This document shows, piece after piece, positions 14,363-14,756 of a stretch of DNA of 14,756 nt. The notes beneath the pieces were generated by a model that made no database searches, had not been told where the DNA came from, and saw only the letters and a program-made list of their open reading frames with translations. The position numbers were made by a program, and so were the translations under genes. This stretch comes from an uncultured Actinomycetes bacterium. GTDB taxonomy: Bacteria > Actinomycetota > Actinomycetes > Nanopelagicales > Nanopelagicaceae. The stretch covers positions 1 through 14,756 of the forward strand of contig CAIUHB010000018.1 in assembly GCA_903898855.1 (NCBI GenBank). Reading direction: 5' to 3'. Within the stretch, counting starts at the first letter, position 1. Each line of letters begins with the position of its first letter.

Positions 14363-14756
14363 CTAGTTGCTTGACTTTGGGAAACCTGAAATTCCACGCC
14401 AGATTAATCCGGCAACGAGCTCGCAGGCGAGGTCACGGTCAATTTTAGAATCGCGCTCAAGCCAGTGGCGAGCTGAAGTTTGGACGCTGCCGATTAAGCC
14501 GACTGCCAACATCATGGAGGCATCTTTACCAAGACCGGTATCGAGTGAGATCACAGCGCTAAATGCCGCAGCGCAGTCATAAGTCATGCGTGTTAGGCGC
14601 TCGGCAACCTGTGGTTCAACTGCCATATCGCTTTCGAAGAGTAGGCGAAATGCCTCGCCCTCTCGATTGATGAAATCAAAGTAAGCCGCAGTCGTAGCCT
14701 TAACGCGTTCGCGGTTATCTTTTGTTGAGGCGACTGCCTTTTGAATATCAAAGACG
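14363..14756 (-). CDS. TetR-family transcriptional regulator, C-terminal part (partial)
   Basis: An open frame runs from the right edge (frame base 14755) to TAG at 14363-14365, giving 130 residues without a start in a suitable place. The internal Met at 14626 is not the start, because coding sequence continues upstream with VFDIQKAVASTKDNRERVKATTAAYFDFI. The helical pattern (AAYFDFINREGEAFRLLFESD, ERLTRMTYDCAAAFSAVI, MLAVGLIGSVQTSARHWL) is that of a TetR ligand-binding and dimerisation domain. The DNA-binding helix-turn-helix lies outside the window. The neighbour DUF3107 supports equivalence to Rv3208. Ligand and targets are unknown. Confidence 0.8.
   Translation of the reverse strand, partial: VFDIQKAVASTKDNRERVKATTAAYFDFINREGEAFRLLFESDMAVEPQVAERLTRMTYDCAAAFSAVISLDTGLGKDASMMLAVGLIGSVQTSARHWLERDSKIDRDLACELVAGLIWRGISGFPKSSN

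Noticed and set aside
1..14756. CRISPR array, insertion sequence, phage or defence system, tRNA or rRNA
   Set aside because: No repeated spacers, transposase motifs, long terminal repeats or tRNA-like cloverleaf were seen; the gene content is ordinary core chromosome.

Overview
The window looks like a piece of chromosome from an actinobacterium with a streamlined genome. Four things point that way. The first is the combination of an actinobacterial-type DapD, DUF3117 and DUF3107 proteins, an HtrA-TatB-Mrp-MgtE_N/CBS gene string, and a TetR-DUF3107 pair. The second is a base composition that looks near half G+C by eye, unlike high-GC soil relatives. The third is almost no non-coding DNA (gaps of about 0-100 bp and many overlapping starts and stops). 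The fourth is widespread leaderless-type promoters. Freshwater planktonic actinobacteria (Nanopelagicales/acI-like) are my best guess, but this is inference. No mobile element, CRISPR array, tRNA or rRNA was seen, and no stretch above 300 bp lacks a gene.

Layout. Bases 1-2220: the last codons of a probable family 2 glycosyltransferase, then a secreted SpoIID/LytB peptidoglycan-type protein, converging on dapD (diaminopimelate/lysine synthesis, minus strand), so this block centres on the cell envelope. Bases 2221-3349: a divergent promoter pair, a LOG-type nucleotide phosphoribohydrolase, a stand-alone sigma-region-4-like helix-turn-helix protein, and a 59-residue DUF3117 protein. Bases 3319-4284 (minus): a shortened NhaA Na+/H+ antiporter. 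Bases 4305-9066: leucyl aminopeptidase, O-methyltransferase-like protein, HtrA protease, TatB and Mrp. The last five resemble the Mycobacterium tuberculosis Rv1220c-Rv1229c region, but without sigE and rseA. Bases 9098-14067: an apparent operon of a soluble PRC-barrel/MgtE_N/CBS protein, a divergent NRAMP-family transporter, an EamA permease, a PHP phosphoesterase and a MarC-family membrane protein. Bases 14064-14756 (minus): DUF3107 and the 3' part of a TetR regulator.

How the genes may work together. The most interesting pairing is the soluble Mg2+-sensor-like protein (MgtE regulatory domains with no MgtE pore), whose stop codon overlaps the start of an NRAMP-like transporter with a changed ion site. 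A two-component Mg2+ or other divalent-metal uptake system is a reasonable hypothesis. Across the window, seven genes or operon heads have a TANNNT hexamer ending 7 or 8 bases before the start codon and no Shine-Dalgarno, which fits leaderless transcription. DUF3117 is the clear exception, with a strong Shine-Dalgarno and room for a 5' leader. Internal operon genes use ATGA or TAATG overlaps.
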